Origin: Pardosa pseudoannulata | Taxonomy: Eukaryota; Arthropoda; Arachnida; Araneae; Lycosidae | Length of the DNA stretch: 64,000 nt | NCBI GenBank assembly: GCA_032207245.1 | Contig: CM063502.1 | Location: 137,722,498-137,786,497 of the forward strand | Direction of reading: 5' to 3' | In this document: piece by piece, positions 49,000 through 64,000 of the stretch | Layout: each line of letters starts with the position of its first letter | Position numbering within the stretch: position 1 is the first letter of the stretch | The notes under the pieces: model-generated | What the model was told of the DNA's origin: nothing | Databases searched by the model: none | What the model saw: the letters and a program-made list of their open reading frames with translations, nothing else | Program-made: the position numbers and the translations under genes

Positions 49000-49640
49000 A
49001 ACAATATTGTTTTGAAGCCTAATTTTATATGAACTGGGAACTCAAATACATAGATATCAGTACTGTGAGTTAATTGGTACTCGTATTTTACCTTTTAAAA
49101 TAAAAATTCCCCGGTATTACACATTCAAAAGTACAGAAATGAAATACAAATTCTGTTTTGAAGTTAGTATAAACTAAAAGCTATATAAATATCATTTGCA
49201 TATCACTAAATACTTGTATTTTACATTCACAAAAATGTTTAATTAAACAAGAGTAGTGTTCTATTAATCAAAATGTTGTGCATATATATGCATTTAAAAT
49301 ATTTAATAGATAAAGATAAATTATCATATATCATTTATTTTTCTGAAACAATATTCCTTCACTCGCTTATTTTATTCAAAACTTTCGAAAAGAATTTTTT
49401 TAGTTGAAACAAAAGTAATTAAAAGGTGTGTATTCTCAATATCCTATTACGTGCAGGATGCTCAAAATTTCTGAAAGAAATACAACGAAGTTTGTTAATT
49501 CTCAACCTTCCTCCTACAAAACATAGCATAAGAAGAGAAATTGAAGTCTTATCCGTAATATATTTCGAACTGCTAGATTGCAAGATAGCTAACGTAACAA
49601 TCTTCTGATCCACTTCTAATGAATATGCATTTATTCATGA
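49000..49640. other. AT-rich interval, no supported gene
   Basis: A ~60-codon run is open on both strands at about 49,420-49,610. With neither strand showing coding features I treat both as chance. Confidence 0.45.
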
Positions 49641-49641
49641 G

Positions 49642-49960
49642 CTAGAAATCTTCCTCAATGAAATCTTTCGTCCCTGAAGGGTAAACGGAACGTGTGAAGC
49701 ATTTGAAAATATCTGGAGACATGAAGTATCCAAAGAAGCTAGTAGCTACTGCCCATTCAAACTGCAGTGGCCGATCAATTAAAATTAACTCTATCCTTTA
49801 AATGGGCTTAATTGAATGCTTTCCCTGACATTGCTTATGTAAATGGAATGAGCCGTTGACAGTTGCTTCAAATATTGGTTTTCCCTGTCTCAGGTGACAG
49901 CCACTCTTCTGTGCTTGAATTTTCTTTGCTGAATGAGGACAGAAAAGCAGGGAATATATC
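49642..49960. other. Less AT-rich block, possible conserved non-coding element
   Basis: This block has balanced composition and no repeats. It contains two TGACAG motifs (GTTGACAGTTGC and CAGGTGACAGCC), a GGCTTAATTGAA homeodomain-type site and a CAGGTG E box within about 130 bp. A 51-codon minus-strand frame (49,797 to 49,642) reads WAVATSFFGYFMSPD..., but it is short and unrecognised. Clustered TALE-homeodomain and E-box motifs in non-repetitive DNA resemble a developmental enhancer, which is inference only. Confidence 0.25.
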
Positions 49961-52479
49961 AAAACTGACATTCTTATGTTTATAAATGCCTCTTTGTAGA
50001 TGGTATTTCATCACAGTATTCATGGGTAATTTAATTGTAATTAAGTTCTTTGCGATTCATTACCTGAATTAGTATTAAGTAATAAATGCTGAAGCTTAAA
50101 TATAAATTTCTATGCTTGTTAATTATATTTATAGATAAGAAGCTCAGATGATAATATTCAAAATCTCCTAAGAGATAAATTTTTATTTGTACAAAAATGT
50201 ACTATTCTATTTAATCACACAAAATACTATTTGACTCTTTTATTATTTTTATTTTTTTATTATTTAGAAAAACAACTGTCCGGAAAAAAGTACTAAATTT
50301 ACACTTATCTCTAAACAAGAATAGAATACTGTTACGGTCAGTTTTCAAGTTTGAGATCTTGAATTATTCAGAATTAAAATACACCGATTTTGTGTCTTTA
50401 TACATTTTCAAACCCAGAACTGTAACTACTGAAACCAGGTGGCATAGAAGTCGATCCAACCATGAATGAACTGATCATATTTTTCTTCTACGCTTTTATT
50501 TTTGTATGCACCATCATAATGATTTGACTTACTATTTCCTCCTTAACAAGAATATTATTTATGTCTACTACCATATGAACTTGGCTATTCTCCATGCACT
50601 TATTACACATTCAAGCAGCATAAAAATATTTCATCATTCATTTAAAAAAAATCAAAATATTTTCAGAGATTTTCATATTCACTTAAAATGACTTTCATTT
50701 AAATCATGTATTTCATGGGATTCTTTCTCAAAACAGGGCATACTTGTCTTAAAATACTTATTCAAGAATCCTCTTCCATGTAAAATTTTAACATCCAACA
50801 TACGTTGCTTTAACAGGAAAGTCACTTTTATTTAATTTGATATTTTAATATTATAACCAATTTTAATGTTATTAACTTTAATGACATAAGTAATAACTTT
50901 AATGACATTATTTTAGATAACATAATTTTTATCTTTAAAAATGTTTAAAATTTAGGATTTGGGAATATTTGAATATATGTTCCAATATCCAAACTAATTG
51001 TCAAAGTTAAAATTTTATGTAAGCCTTATAGAAGAAGCTATACATGCCTCTAATTGAGAAAAAATTTGAACTAAAAATCAATTCCAAACTTAACGGAGTA
51101 TTACATATTAATAGTGCATAGTAGTAAATATTGTACACGTTGATACCATATAATTAGTTCCGTATCACAAAACTTAATAGGATCGTTCACAGAAGTATTG
51201 CTGGATATAATAACCTTCAATCCATAAAATAAAACGATTAGTCGTAGAATGTCGGAGTTTTATATTTAGAACTGTTACATTTAGCTGTACATCTTCAGTA
51301 TTTATTGCAATTTTAATTCTTAATAACTAAAAGTTTACATATATTAAAGTACAACGAGTCAAGTGATAGTATTTAAGCTCCACTCGCTGAATTTATATAT
51401 ACTACTCATTGCATAAATATTGTTGATGTTGTTATAAGGTAATATTATAAAAAAATACAACTATCCACTCATTAAACCACGGCTGTATTAAATATTTGGA
51501 GTATAATATCTCACGTTCCAAAAAGTTTAAAGTGCAGCATAAAATGTTTATACTTTTATTGGTAAACAAAGAAGTAATGTAGTATTAACAGGATTTTTTT
51601 CTAAATATGAGAGCTAACTCCTAGCTCGTCAACAGCTTCTACTGCTTAACATTTTGCCATAACAAGTCGAAAATTATTTGAATTTAGGATCGGGGACCTA
51701 ACCTTCTTCCGCTTTGCATACTTCTCTAGTTGGTAGTAGAAACTAAATTTAGAGAGAAATTTAGCTATAGTGTGGTCACTTTTTCCAAGGGTTATTAGAA
51801 CTATGTTCAATTTCAGTTTTGACATTTCTTTCTATGGTTTAAAATTATGCGGCTAAATATTAAAACTTCCTCAATCAAAGGAACATATTTATGGGTAGTG
51901 TAACAGAAAACAAAAAGTAGAAAAAAAAGCATTTTTCAATATACAGTCTTGTTTTCATCTTTTTATTAAATATACTATAACAGCATACATGGAGAAGAAA
52001 ATAAAATATTGTAAAACTTTTCCCTTGATTCAAAGACAATAAAATAATTGTATCACTTTGAAGGAAACTAAATCAATAGTATGTATTACAATATTGCTGA
52101 ATATCTCATTTTAAAACTGTTTCTTCAAAAAATAAATCTTTATTGAATTGAAAATACTATTTTTAGAATACCTTTCGTCCAGGAGAAATTCAACAGAACA
52201 TAATAAGCTTAGCCTTCTGTTTTTGTTTTTGAAATTAATTGACGAAAAAGAATTTCTACTCATTTTGTGCACATTCAATCTTCCTACGTTTTTCAAGAAC
52301 TGCCTCCAGCAACTACAGTCTAAAGGTACATTTCGATTTTAACCATCATTTTCTCTAAAAAAAGGTATAAAATTTTTCAGAGCTATGACGGCCAGATTTA
52401 CTTGTTTTTTTTAAGATTGTACGATATTTTAAAATAAAGTTGTGAACAAGAATTTTATATAAAATACTGGGAATATTAT
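49961..52479. other. AT-rich interval, nothing recognised
   Basis: I found no supportable gene, RNA or element. The ORFs at 50,506, 52,111 and 52,148 are short, and the last two overlap on opposite strands. Confidence 0.5.
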
Positions 52480-53003
52480 TAAATTTAATGATTAGACAGT
52501 GTATAATAGTAAAACGTTTAATTAAGAGTAGTGTATAGAATATTTCTAATATTTTTACTAATGATAAGCAATATTTAGATATAAAATTTATATACTTATA
52601 CATAATATTATCAATATACGTTAGTAGTTCAAAACATACATATAATTAAATATAATTAAATTTAATGATTAGACAGTGTATAATAGTAAAACGTTTAATT
52701 AAGAGTAGTGTATAGAATATATCTAATATTTTTACTAATGATAAGCAATGTTTAGACATAAAATTTATATACTTATACATTATATTATCAATATACGTTA
52801 GTAGTTCGAAACGTACATATAATTAAATGTAATTAAATGTAAGGATTATACAGTGTATAAGAGTAAAACGTTTAATTAAGAGTAGTGTATAGAATATTTC
52901 TAATATTTTTACTAATGATAAGCAATGTTTTGACATAAAATTTATATACTTATACATATTATTAACTATATAAATTAGTAGTTCAAAACGAACATATAAT
53001 TAT
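52480..53003. repeat. Three tandem copies of a 177-bp unit
   Basis: Units start at about 52,481, 52,658 and 52,835, at exactly 177-bp spacing. Each contains ACAGTGTATAA(T/G)AGTAAAACG, TTAATTAAGAGTAGTGTATA, TACTAATGATAAGCAAT and TTAGTAGTTC(A/G)AAAC. The third copy is slightly shorter (~169 bp). Copies differ by scattered substitutions. The ORF 52,355-52,603 crosses into the first copy and is not conserved in the others. Confidence 0.9.
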
Positions 53004-53752
53004 GAGTAAAAATAATTTAAATCTTTATTAAAAAATAACACTAGTTTTAATATTTTGCTTAACACATAATGAGCAAAATAAACAGAATTTTGAAATACAT
53101 TTGCCTATTACAACTGAATTAAATTTTCTTTAATAGAACATGAATGTCAATAAAACCCTTAATTTCTTCCTTGGAGAATAAAATTTCTACAGTATTATAC
53201 GAGCGGTATTTTAAAAAATATCCTAGCTCCACGTTTTACAGGGTAAAACTTTCTCTACTTTTTTACTATTAACCACAAATTTTGCACAGTAAAATAGATT
53301 TACCTAGTCTTCCTATTAATTAAAGATCAGTATATCAAAATGCAAGCAAGATTTCATGATGCATAGCAACGTGAACAAGTATTTCGTTCGGATTTTGATT
53401 ATTAAAAGCATCTCAACGCATTAACCTAGCATCCCTTTTTGCAGATTGCTAAAATATTGTTAATGGAATTTGAATTCTTTCAACAATTTTTAATTTTCAG
53501 TAAAGGTAGACTGTAACCCTATAAATAAATTTCAATATTTTCATGCATGTGCTATTTTTATAATTTTTTCATGTAGATTGCCATTTTATCGAAGCTTAAA
53601 ATTTGAAATCATATTTTTATATTTATCTAACTTAACAAATTTTTAACTCGAAAAGTTTCATATAAAAATTATTAACTGCAATTTTTCATGACAGTTTTTT
53701 AATTGATGGTATTTCCAAAAATGGTTTTTAAGTAAAAGTAGTTTATCTTCAA
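53004..53752. other. AT-rich interval, nothing recognised
   Basis: No signal that I can support is present between the 177-bp repeats and the exon-like patch. Confidence 0.5.
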
Positions 53753-53793
53753 TTAGAGGGGGACAACAACTTTCCTGGTAGTCTTAAGCTTAC

Positions 53794-53950
53794 CTTTGTA
53801 GAGTTTGCTCCTTAGTGGGTTGAGCAAAATTAATCTCGGACCTCGATGGAACTCTCGCAGGTCAGCAGCAGCTATATAGCTGTTGTGGTTGCTATCAGGG
53901 TGTACTGGTTTTTCAGTTTGTTTTCTCATGTATGTCTTCGGATGGGTCAT
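53794..53950 (-). CDS. Candidate coding exon, unidentified protein
   Basis: The minus-strand frame is open from about 54,046 to a stop at 53,753 (97 codons). The best part starts at ATG 53,950 (context CTTACGATGA) and reads MTHPKTYMRKQTEKPVHP..., later AAADLREFHRGPRLILLNPL and RSKLYK. It reaches AAAG|GTAAGC, a consensus 5' splice site with GT at 53,792-53,793. By my count 53,761-53,940 is 44% GC, far above its surroundings, and the codons include CTG, CTC, CGA and AGG rather than only AT-rich ones. The frame continues past the donor to a stop, as an intron read-through would. A second donor-like CAAG|GTAAGT lies upstream near 53,970. No acceptor or partner exon was found, and I do not recognise the protein. 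It could also be the relic of an old transposon. Confidence 0.35.
53869..53882. repeat. Perfect 14-bp palindrome
   Basis: CAGCTATATAGCTG is its own reverse complement and can be extended outward with G-T wobble pairs through the GCAGCAG/TTGTGG flanks. It lies inside the exon-like patch, so it may simply reflect the codons there. Confidence 0.85.
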
Positions 53951-54050
53951 CGTAAGAATAAACTTACCTTGAATTGCATAATTACTTAAAAGAGATACCT
54001 TAATACTATGCTCACCAAATCCAATAAAAGATTTTACGCTTAACGATTAA

Positions 54051-57057
<3,007 letters not shown>

Positions 57058-57375
57058 TTACTTAATGGAAGTAGCTAACATTACAGGCAATTGACATTGC
57101 AATTTATTTTGCTGTTCATTTCTCGCTTGCTTACCTCTGTTAACTTGATTGGTTAAGCGTAAAGCATCAGCTTTCAGTTTACCATGTATATTTTTTCTGG
57201 AAAAAAGAGCTAATATATGCTTAAATGATTGTTTGAAACAGCTAAATGCAATAATAGTCATGTTAATGGCAAGCACATATATTGCATTCGTATATGATAA
57301 ACTATTAAAAACTCCATTTCGTATTTTGCAATTTTTGCATATACAAACGATTTTCTGTAGATATTCGTAACTAAG
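57058..57375 (-). pseudogene. Open frame with faint GPCR-like C-terminal pattern
   Basis: The minus-strand frame is open for 105 codons from 57,375 to the stop at 57,058. It reads SLSYTNAIYVLAINMTIIAF, then SCFKQSFKHILALFSRK, then a polar tail. This arrangement recalls transmembrane helix 7 and helix 8 of rhodopsin-like receptors (N-P-x-x-Y then F-x-x-x-F). However, the key proline and tyrosine are absent (N-M-T-I-I), the DNA is AT-rich like its surroundings, and a run of this length can arise by chance here. CTTGTAACTTAG just upstream could be a weak acceptor. I treat it as an unproven relic. Confidence 0.15.
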
Positions 57376-57620
57376 TTACAAGTTTGTAATTTTCATGAAC
57401 ATTTAGAGTAACCCTTTAAGCGTTTAAAAAATATTTTTTAACCCATGATGTAAGTTTCAAGACAGTTGACTATATCGAATCCCCCCCCCTTTTTGACTTT
57501 ATAACTTCAGAAATATTCACTCTTGGAATACAGATTTCCATGCTGAAGCATCTAGACAACTCTTATTTTTTAAGCACGTGATTATTTTCTCGCAACCAAA
57601 AGATTATTCACAACATGTGG

Positions 57621-57623
<3 letters not shown>
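57376..57623. other. Short spacer with a C9-T6 homopolymer run
   Basis: A run of nine C followed by T (about 57,481-57,495) lies in otherwise AT-rich DNA. GTAACCCTTTAAGCG near 57,407 resembles the start of TTAA-type elements, but no matching right end was found. Confidence 0.5.

Positions 57624-57708
<85 letters not shown>
57624..57708. repeat. (AT)n microsatellite
   Basis: An uninterrupted AT/TA dinucleotide run of about 85 bp. Confidence 0.95.
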
Positions 57709-57709
<1 letters not shown>

Positions 57710-58020
57710 GTAATAATATCAATATCTAAGCAGTAAAGCTTATTCCAAAATTATGCCTTTTCCCCATTCATTATTCTAGATCTTAATTTCTTCCTTTATA
57801 TTAACCATACTTCCCAGCCATCCAGTTTAAACGAGGAAGTTTTCATTCCTTCATCCGAACCCCAAAATTCTTTCTATGATTCCCAAAACTGAAATTGATA
57901 TTGCTGGCATTTTATAATGAAATGCAATAACTCTGCCAGGAAAATTTGTAATGAACAGCAATAATGCTCCTCTGAAACGCCACACTTTACCACATGGCTA
58001 AGCATTTAACAGTTTCCTCA
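57709..58020. other. Moderately balanced sequence before the LTR-like end
   Basis: This stretch is pyrimidine-rich and less AT-biased than average (for example CCCAGCCATCCAG and GAACCCCAAAATTC). It may contain the U3 part of the LTR described next, but I cannot place the left LTR boundary. Confidence 0.35.
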
Positions 58021-58219
58021 GCATTTTTTCCCAGGACACAAAAACACACACGGGTTTTGCTCGTCTCTCGCAGAAGGTTGGCATTAGAGAGAGAGCGTTC
58101 TGACACCGTGTGGTACAGACGGCTCTGGATTCTGTGCTATTTTGATCGGGTGAAATAAAAGTTACGTTCGGCCACGACGAATTATGTGTCTATTTCGAAG
58201 AGACGATTAGCGGGACACT
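58021..58219 (+). mobile_element. Probable LTR 3' portion (R-U5) of a retrotransposon
   Basis: The segment is GC-elevated and carries a polyadenylation signal, AATAAA (58,154-58,159), in GGGTGAAATAAAAGTTACG. It is followed by a ~60-bp GC-balanced stretch (TTCGGCCACGACG, TGTCTATTTCG) that ends GATTAGCGGGACA. A primer-binding-site-like sequence follows directly. Upstream GAGAGAGAGCGTTCTGACAC and CTCTGGATTCTGTGC fit a U3/R region. The layout AATAAA - R/U5 - terminal CA - TGGC is typical of Gypsy-type LTR elements. The left boundary, second LTR and polyprotein are not visible, because the internal part runs into a (TA)n tract after about 100 bp. Confidence 0.45.
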
Positions 58220-58241
58220 TGGCAGCCCAGCATGCTAGGGC
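58220..58241 (+). other. Primer-binding-site-like sequence
   Basis: TGGCAGCCCAGCATGCTAGG begins one to three bases after the presumed LTR end. It resembles the TGGCGCCCAACGTGGGGC class of retroelement primer-binding sites, which pair with the 3' end of a host tRNA. The match is approximate. A short frame starting at the ATG at 58,232 runs into the microsatellite and is not a recognisable gag. Confidence 0.4.
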
Positions 58242-58291
58242 TGAGGAAAATAATAGGGGCAATTTCAAAAGAAGTTTTCAAGTGTAAGTTC

Positions 58292-58307
58292 GGGGCCGGT
58301 TGGCCCC
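58292..58307. repeat. GC hairpin, 6-bp arms
   Basis: GGGGCC-GGTT-GGCCCC is a perfect stem with a 4-base loop, and is unusually GC-rich for this window. It lies between the primer-binding-site-like sequence and the microsatellite. Confidence 0.85.
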
Positions 58308-58316
58308 CTGGACGAT

Positions 58317-60595
<2,279 letters not shown>

Positions 60596-62100
60596 TAGTT
60601 GATAAGCTTCACGTTTCGCCCTCTAAATAGTTTTCTCCACAATTATGAATCCATCTGAGGAACACTAAAAGCTTTAAGACAGAAATTACAAGTTGTGTTA
60701 CTTCAATAAATACCTAAAAGAATAGTCTGGGATACTCTGTTTAAAAAGTATCATGGTATAATACTTCTTAACACTGGAATATTTTCTAATCACATAAGAA
60801 TATAGGCATGAAATACAATCTTACAAAAAGAATAATGTTCTGAACTTGAATAAAACAAACATGAATAAAAAGAAATGATTATACACACTGTACCTCGTAT
60901 GCAATATTGAAAAACTTGTTCAAAAATTCATACTTTGGTTTGGGTTATCTAGTTTATTGTAAAAATAGAAAAATAATGTACAATTTAATGTACAAAAAAC
61001 ATTTTATTCTTTCATCAGCTAGATTGAATAGGAGAACTTTTAGCTCCTCATACATTTAAATTTTATGTAAAATAGATAGTTTTTGAAATTTAATCTTTGA
61101 AAAAGACTCCATTCAGGAAATTAAGTTAAAGTGAAGTAGATTTTAAACTTCTGTTCTTTAAGATTCAAAATGCCTTTCTCAGGAAAGCTCCACAGAAATA
61201 TCGCTTTTCTTATTAAGTATATTCAATAAAATAAAAATAAAAGGGACTATTTTTTCATTGATTTCTGTAAACTCAAATACTTAAGTCACATTGGAGAAAT
61301 AACTAATGCTTTAAATGTAGTTCAGTGCATTCAGGACCGTAAAAAATGATAAATACAGTATTTCATTTTAAGATAGAAAAATTTACACTTAAAACTGTTT
61401 AAACAATGTTATAGATATTACATATTAAAAGACTTTTACACATACACTCAAGTTGTAAGCAGACGTGTATATTATTCAACATTCTAAAATTTTCAGTATA
61501 TTTAATAGTATATAGTGCACATCATTTGTAGTAATTTTCAATCCTTTAATATACATTAAAACTGTCTTCAATTATTCATTTATATTGCTTTCAAGGAAAA
61601 GAATGCAGTTTTATTGTCCAGTTCCAGCACAGAACTTGATAATCTATAATTTACTCTTTATGAATTTAAAATGAGAAACGCCAACCATAAAAATTCTATT
61701 TAACATTTCTAGAACTTGCAAATTTGCAGTTTTATTATAATATTATCTAAAGATTTTACACCAAAGAGACTTTAATCAGTAGGTAGATAGGATATCAAGA
61801 GTTCCTTTTCTATTTAATAAAAATCCCTGTAAAAAGTTAGATAAATATTTCTATTTATTAGTTCTTTTCTCATAATTGTAATTTCTTATTTGGTTTTCTA
61901 GAGTTGTCAGAAACAGCATAAATAAACAAATGGCCCTTCTATCAGATCAGCTGCTAAAATTATCGTTCAAATAATGTTTAAAATCAATTCCCTTTTCAAG
62001 CTTTTAATTTTGCCCACTGCTTTATTTAAGAGACAAAACCTTTAAAAATATCATATTTTATGCTTTAAAGCAGATACAATAATTGCAAGTGGGAAGTTTT
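60596..62100. other. AT-rich interval with one shared motif
   Basis: CTTCACGTTTCGCCCTC at about 60,608-60,624 is close to the reverse complement of the motif near 154-171. The remainder shows no gene, RNA or repeat. Confidence 0.5.
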
Positions 62101-62123
62101 TATGTTATTCATATGAGCATATG

Positions 62124-62151
62124 AACATATGAAATAAATAATTCATATGTT
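62124..62151. repeat. Hairpin in a CATATG cluster
   Basis: AACATATGAA and TTCATATGTT pair perfectly around an 8-base loop. Four CATATG palindromes occur within about 65 bp (62,109-62,174). Confidence 0.85.
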
Positions 62152-63384
62152 TATTCATATTAACATATGAAATTAATAATGTTCACCTTTTTCTAAAGGT
62201 TAATTATGTACCACTGAGCCTACATTCGACGACCTTAATTATGTTCAACATCTAAATGAAATTAAGTATTTCTAACGAATTTTCCATAAAACACAAGGCT
62301 GTAAATGTATTTCTAATTTCATACACATCTTAATAGCTCTTAGGGTCAATATAAAAGTACTTAGATGCTTCTAACAGAAGGAATTAGAAAAAAAATTCCG
62401 AGAATTTTGAAAAAATGCATTTTGAGCTGCTTTGACACCTGTCAGTTAGCAAAAATTATTTTTTAAATTATCAGATCGAAGCCAAAAAATAGACCACGGA
62501 AAAAAATTAAAAATTCTGTAGAGTTAGGCTCCCATCACGTAATGAAGATATGCACCGAGGAATGTTTAATTCTGATGTCGGGTGAAAATCTGTGTGGGAC
62601 GGAATATTTTTTCTGAAAAGTAGCACTAAATAGTCTCTTGAAAAGATTGAGGGGCCTACAACCAGAGAAAACAAAGTTCATTTCAAAAAGTTAGATTTTT
62701 AAAAAACCTAATTCTAGAAATTTACAATGTTTTCACAAAATATTTATAAACTAGTGGGAATTCTGAGACATATGCAGTTCTAAAACATTTACTTTATTAA
62801 CCTTGACAAATAATTTTATTATATAAATGGACAAATAGACTTTGTTCACTTTGGTTGTGAACCCCTTAATTGCGTGTATCATTGATTCGTGTGATACGGA
62901 CCTAAGAAACAGAACCACACAACTTAGTGCAGGTGGATAGCTGCAAAAAAATACTTTGATTACATCTAAAACTAATCTATCGTATAGATCGTACGATAAT
63001 ATATATATCGTTTATAGCTTCTATCGTATTTACATGTCCATTTTAATGCGGAACTGAAGCAATATTACCTTATGAGGTTAATCAGGGAAAAACCAATTCA
63101 ATCGTGTTATATAAAGTCATTTTATACTTTATAAATGACTTGATAGTTGGAACAGTACAATGTCTTAGCTTATCAGAGCTTCAACACATTTAAATTCTTA
63201 AATATGATATGGAATTTCTTCAAGCTGCATGTCACGGGTAAAAAGAAGAATAGATTAAATTATTCACTAATTTCTCACAGTTACATTAAATGGTTCTTAA
63301 AATTTTATCAAAGGTAAGTAGATACAATAAAAATAGATAAATGTGGCTCTATGAAGAAACCGGCGCTGTCTTACAATACTAGAG
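62152..63384. other. Interval without a gene; a few small motifs
   Basis: TGACACCTGTCA at 62,433-62,444 matches the TGACAnnTGTCA pattern of TALE homeodomain dimers (PKNOX/TGIF). ATCGTA/TACGAT clusters lie near 62,980-63,030. No exon or RNA is evident. Confidence 0.4.
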
Positions 63385-63555
63385 ACCGTCTGGCATAGAT
63401 GTTCATAGCCTCTCGGTTTGGTTTACAACGCTTTGCTAGACGAGGACTAATAAGACCACGTAACCATTCGAAATCAGCTTCAAGCAGTAGATCCCTGTTT
63501 AATTCACCAGAAACTCGTGCAGCAAAAATTGATCTCAATTCTCTAAAACAAATCA
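63385..63555 (+). mobile_element. tRNA-derived SINE body, decayed
   Basis: The 3' half of the family is recognisable: ACCATTCGAAATCAGCTTCA, then GCAGTAGATCCCTGTTTAAT, then CTCGTGCAGCAAAAATTGAT, then CTCTAAAACAAATC. These match the reference blocks GCCGTTTGGAATCGGCGTTA, CTGTAGGTCCCGGTCTCATT, CTCGTGTTGCAAAAAGTAGA and CTCCAAACCAAAC. The tRNA-like head is not identifiable. A second GATGTTCATAGCC segment near 63,399 suggests an internal duplication. The 70-codon minus-strand ORF here is antisense to this SINE. Confidence 0.65.
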
Positions 63556-64000
63556 AAAGTAAATAATTCTTATCTATAATCAATAGTTTCCTTTTTAATA
63601 ACTCATCAGTTCTCCTGCATTATTGTAGAACAATCATCCACTTTAATCTGCTTTAATAGTTTTTTAAATGATTAGTTCCTTTCTTTGATAGTTATCTTAG
63701 TTTATATTTTCTCATCCACTTCAAGGCTTTAAACTCTCTTAATTATAACAATATTCAAATGTTTATTAAAACCATCAAAACTATTAGGAATAAACAAAAT
63801 TGCACATAAAATAATTTATTCATATAAAAACTCCAAAATAAGTTTAAAAGTTCACAATCAGTCGACGCATTTAATAAAAAAAAATGAGATTTCTTTTGTA
63901 CATCAAATAATTAAAATTACCGAAAGAATTATTTCTCAGCAAAGAAAATTGTTTGGTTCAAACAACAAAGATATGGTCACCATTTTGCCTTGCTCAATCG
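63556..64000. other. AT-rich end of window, nothing recognised
   Basis: No gene, RNA or repeat could be supported in the last 445 bases. Confidence 0.5.

Noticed and set aside
49419..49613. ORFs of ~60 codons open on both strands
   Set aside because: Neither strand has recognisable protein features, and overlapping opposite-strand ORFs of this size are common by chance here.
50400..50470. TTCAAACCCAGAAC... as a minus-strand SINE head
   Set aside because: Only a loose B-box-like match is present, without the family body on either side.
63371..63583. 70-codon minus-strand ORF
   Set aside because: It is antisense to a recognisable SINE body.

Overview
The window reads as non-coding DNA from a eukaryotic nuclear genome, AT-rich at roughly 27% GC by eye. 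It has no bacterial-style gene packing, no continuous ORF above about 110 codons, many repeat families and long (TA)n/(CA)n microsatellites. Several copies of a tRNA-headed SINE with a CAAA-type tail, plus hAT-like and TTAA-flanked (piggyBac-like) non-autonomous elements, point to an arthropod. The composition and SINE type suggest a chelicerate, most probably a spider, but that assignment is inference from general familiarity and not from a database search. The window is best read as a large intergenic or intronic interval.

Layout. 1-9.2 kb: AT-rich DNA with two decayed SINEs and a possible TTAA-flanked element at 7.6-8.2 kb. 9.26-14.71 kb: the dominant structure, about 12 tandem copies of a ~455-bp satellite monomer. 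Several monomer types recur in the same order, and a ~1.2-kb block is repeated almost unchanged 1,820 bp further on, which is a higher-order repeat. 14.7-21 kb: mostly featureless, with a minus-strand SINE and a clear dimeric inverted-repeat element between TTAA sites (16.89-17.15 kb). 21-26.7 kb: a dense zone of local duplication, holding a 204-bp triplicate, a TA/GT microsatellite, an inverted repeat with an internal hairpin and flanking direct repeats, and a ~320-bp overlapping tandem duplication. 28-43 kb: a degenerate tRNA-like head, a 672-bp hAT-type element with an 8-bp target duplication, a complete 179-bp SINE with a perfect 14-bp target duplication, three coding-like or exon-like patches (38.1, 39.7-40.0 and 40.4-40.8 kb), and a 568-bp TTAA-flanked element. 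48.6-49.0 kb: two head-bearing SINE copies with two adjacent strong hairpins. 49.6-64 kb: a possible conserved non-coding block, a 177-bp tandem triplicate, a GC-elevated exon-like ORF at 53.8-54.0 kb on the minus strand, three long microsatellites, an LTR-retrotransposon end with a primer-binding-site-like sequence at 58.0-58.3 kb, and a final SINE copy.

No gene can be named with confidence. The best exon candidate is at 53,794-53,950 (minus strand). It combines local GC near 44%, an open frame and a consensus 5' splice site. Long open frames alone are weak evidence here: at ~27% GC a rough estimate gives a stop about every 12 codons, so a couple of ~100-codon open runs are expected by chance across six frames of 64 kb. 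I saw no complete autonomous transposon, rRNA gene, functional tRNA gene or CRISPR array.
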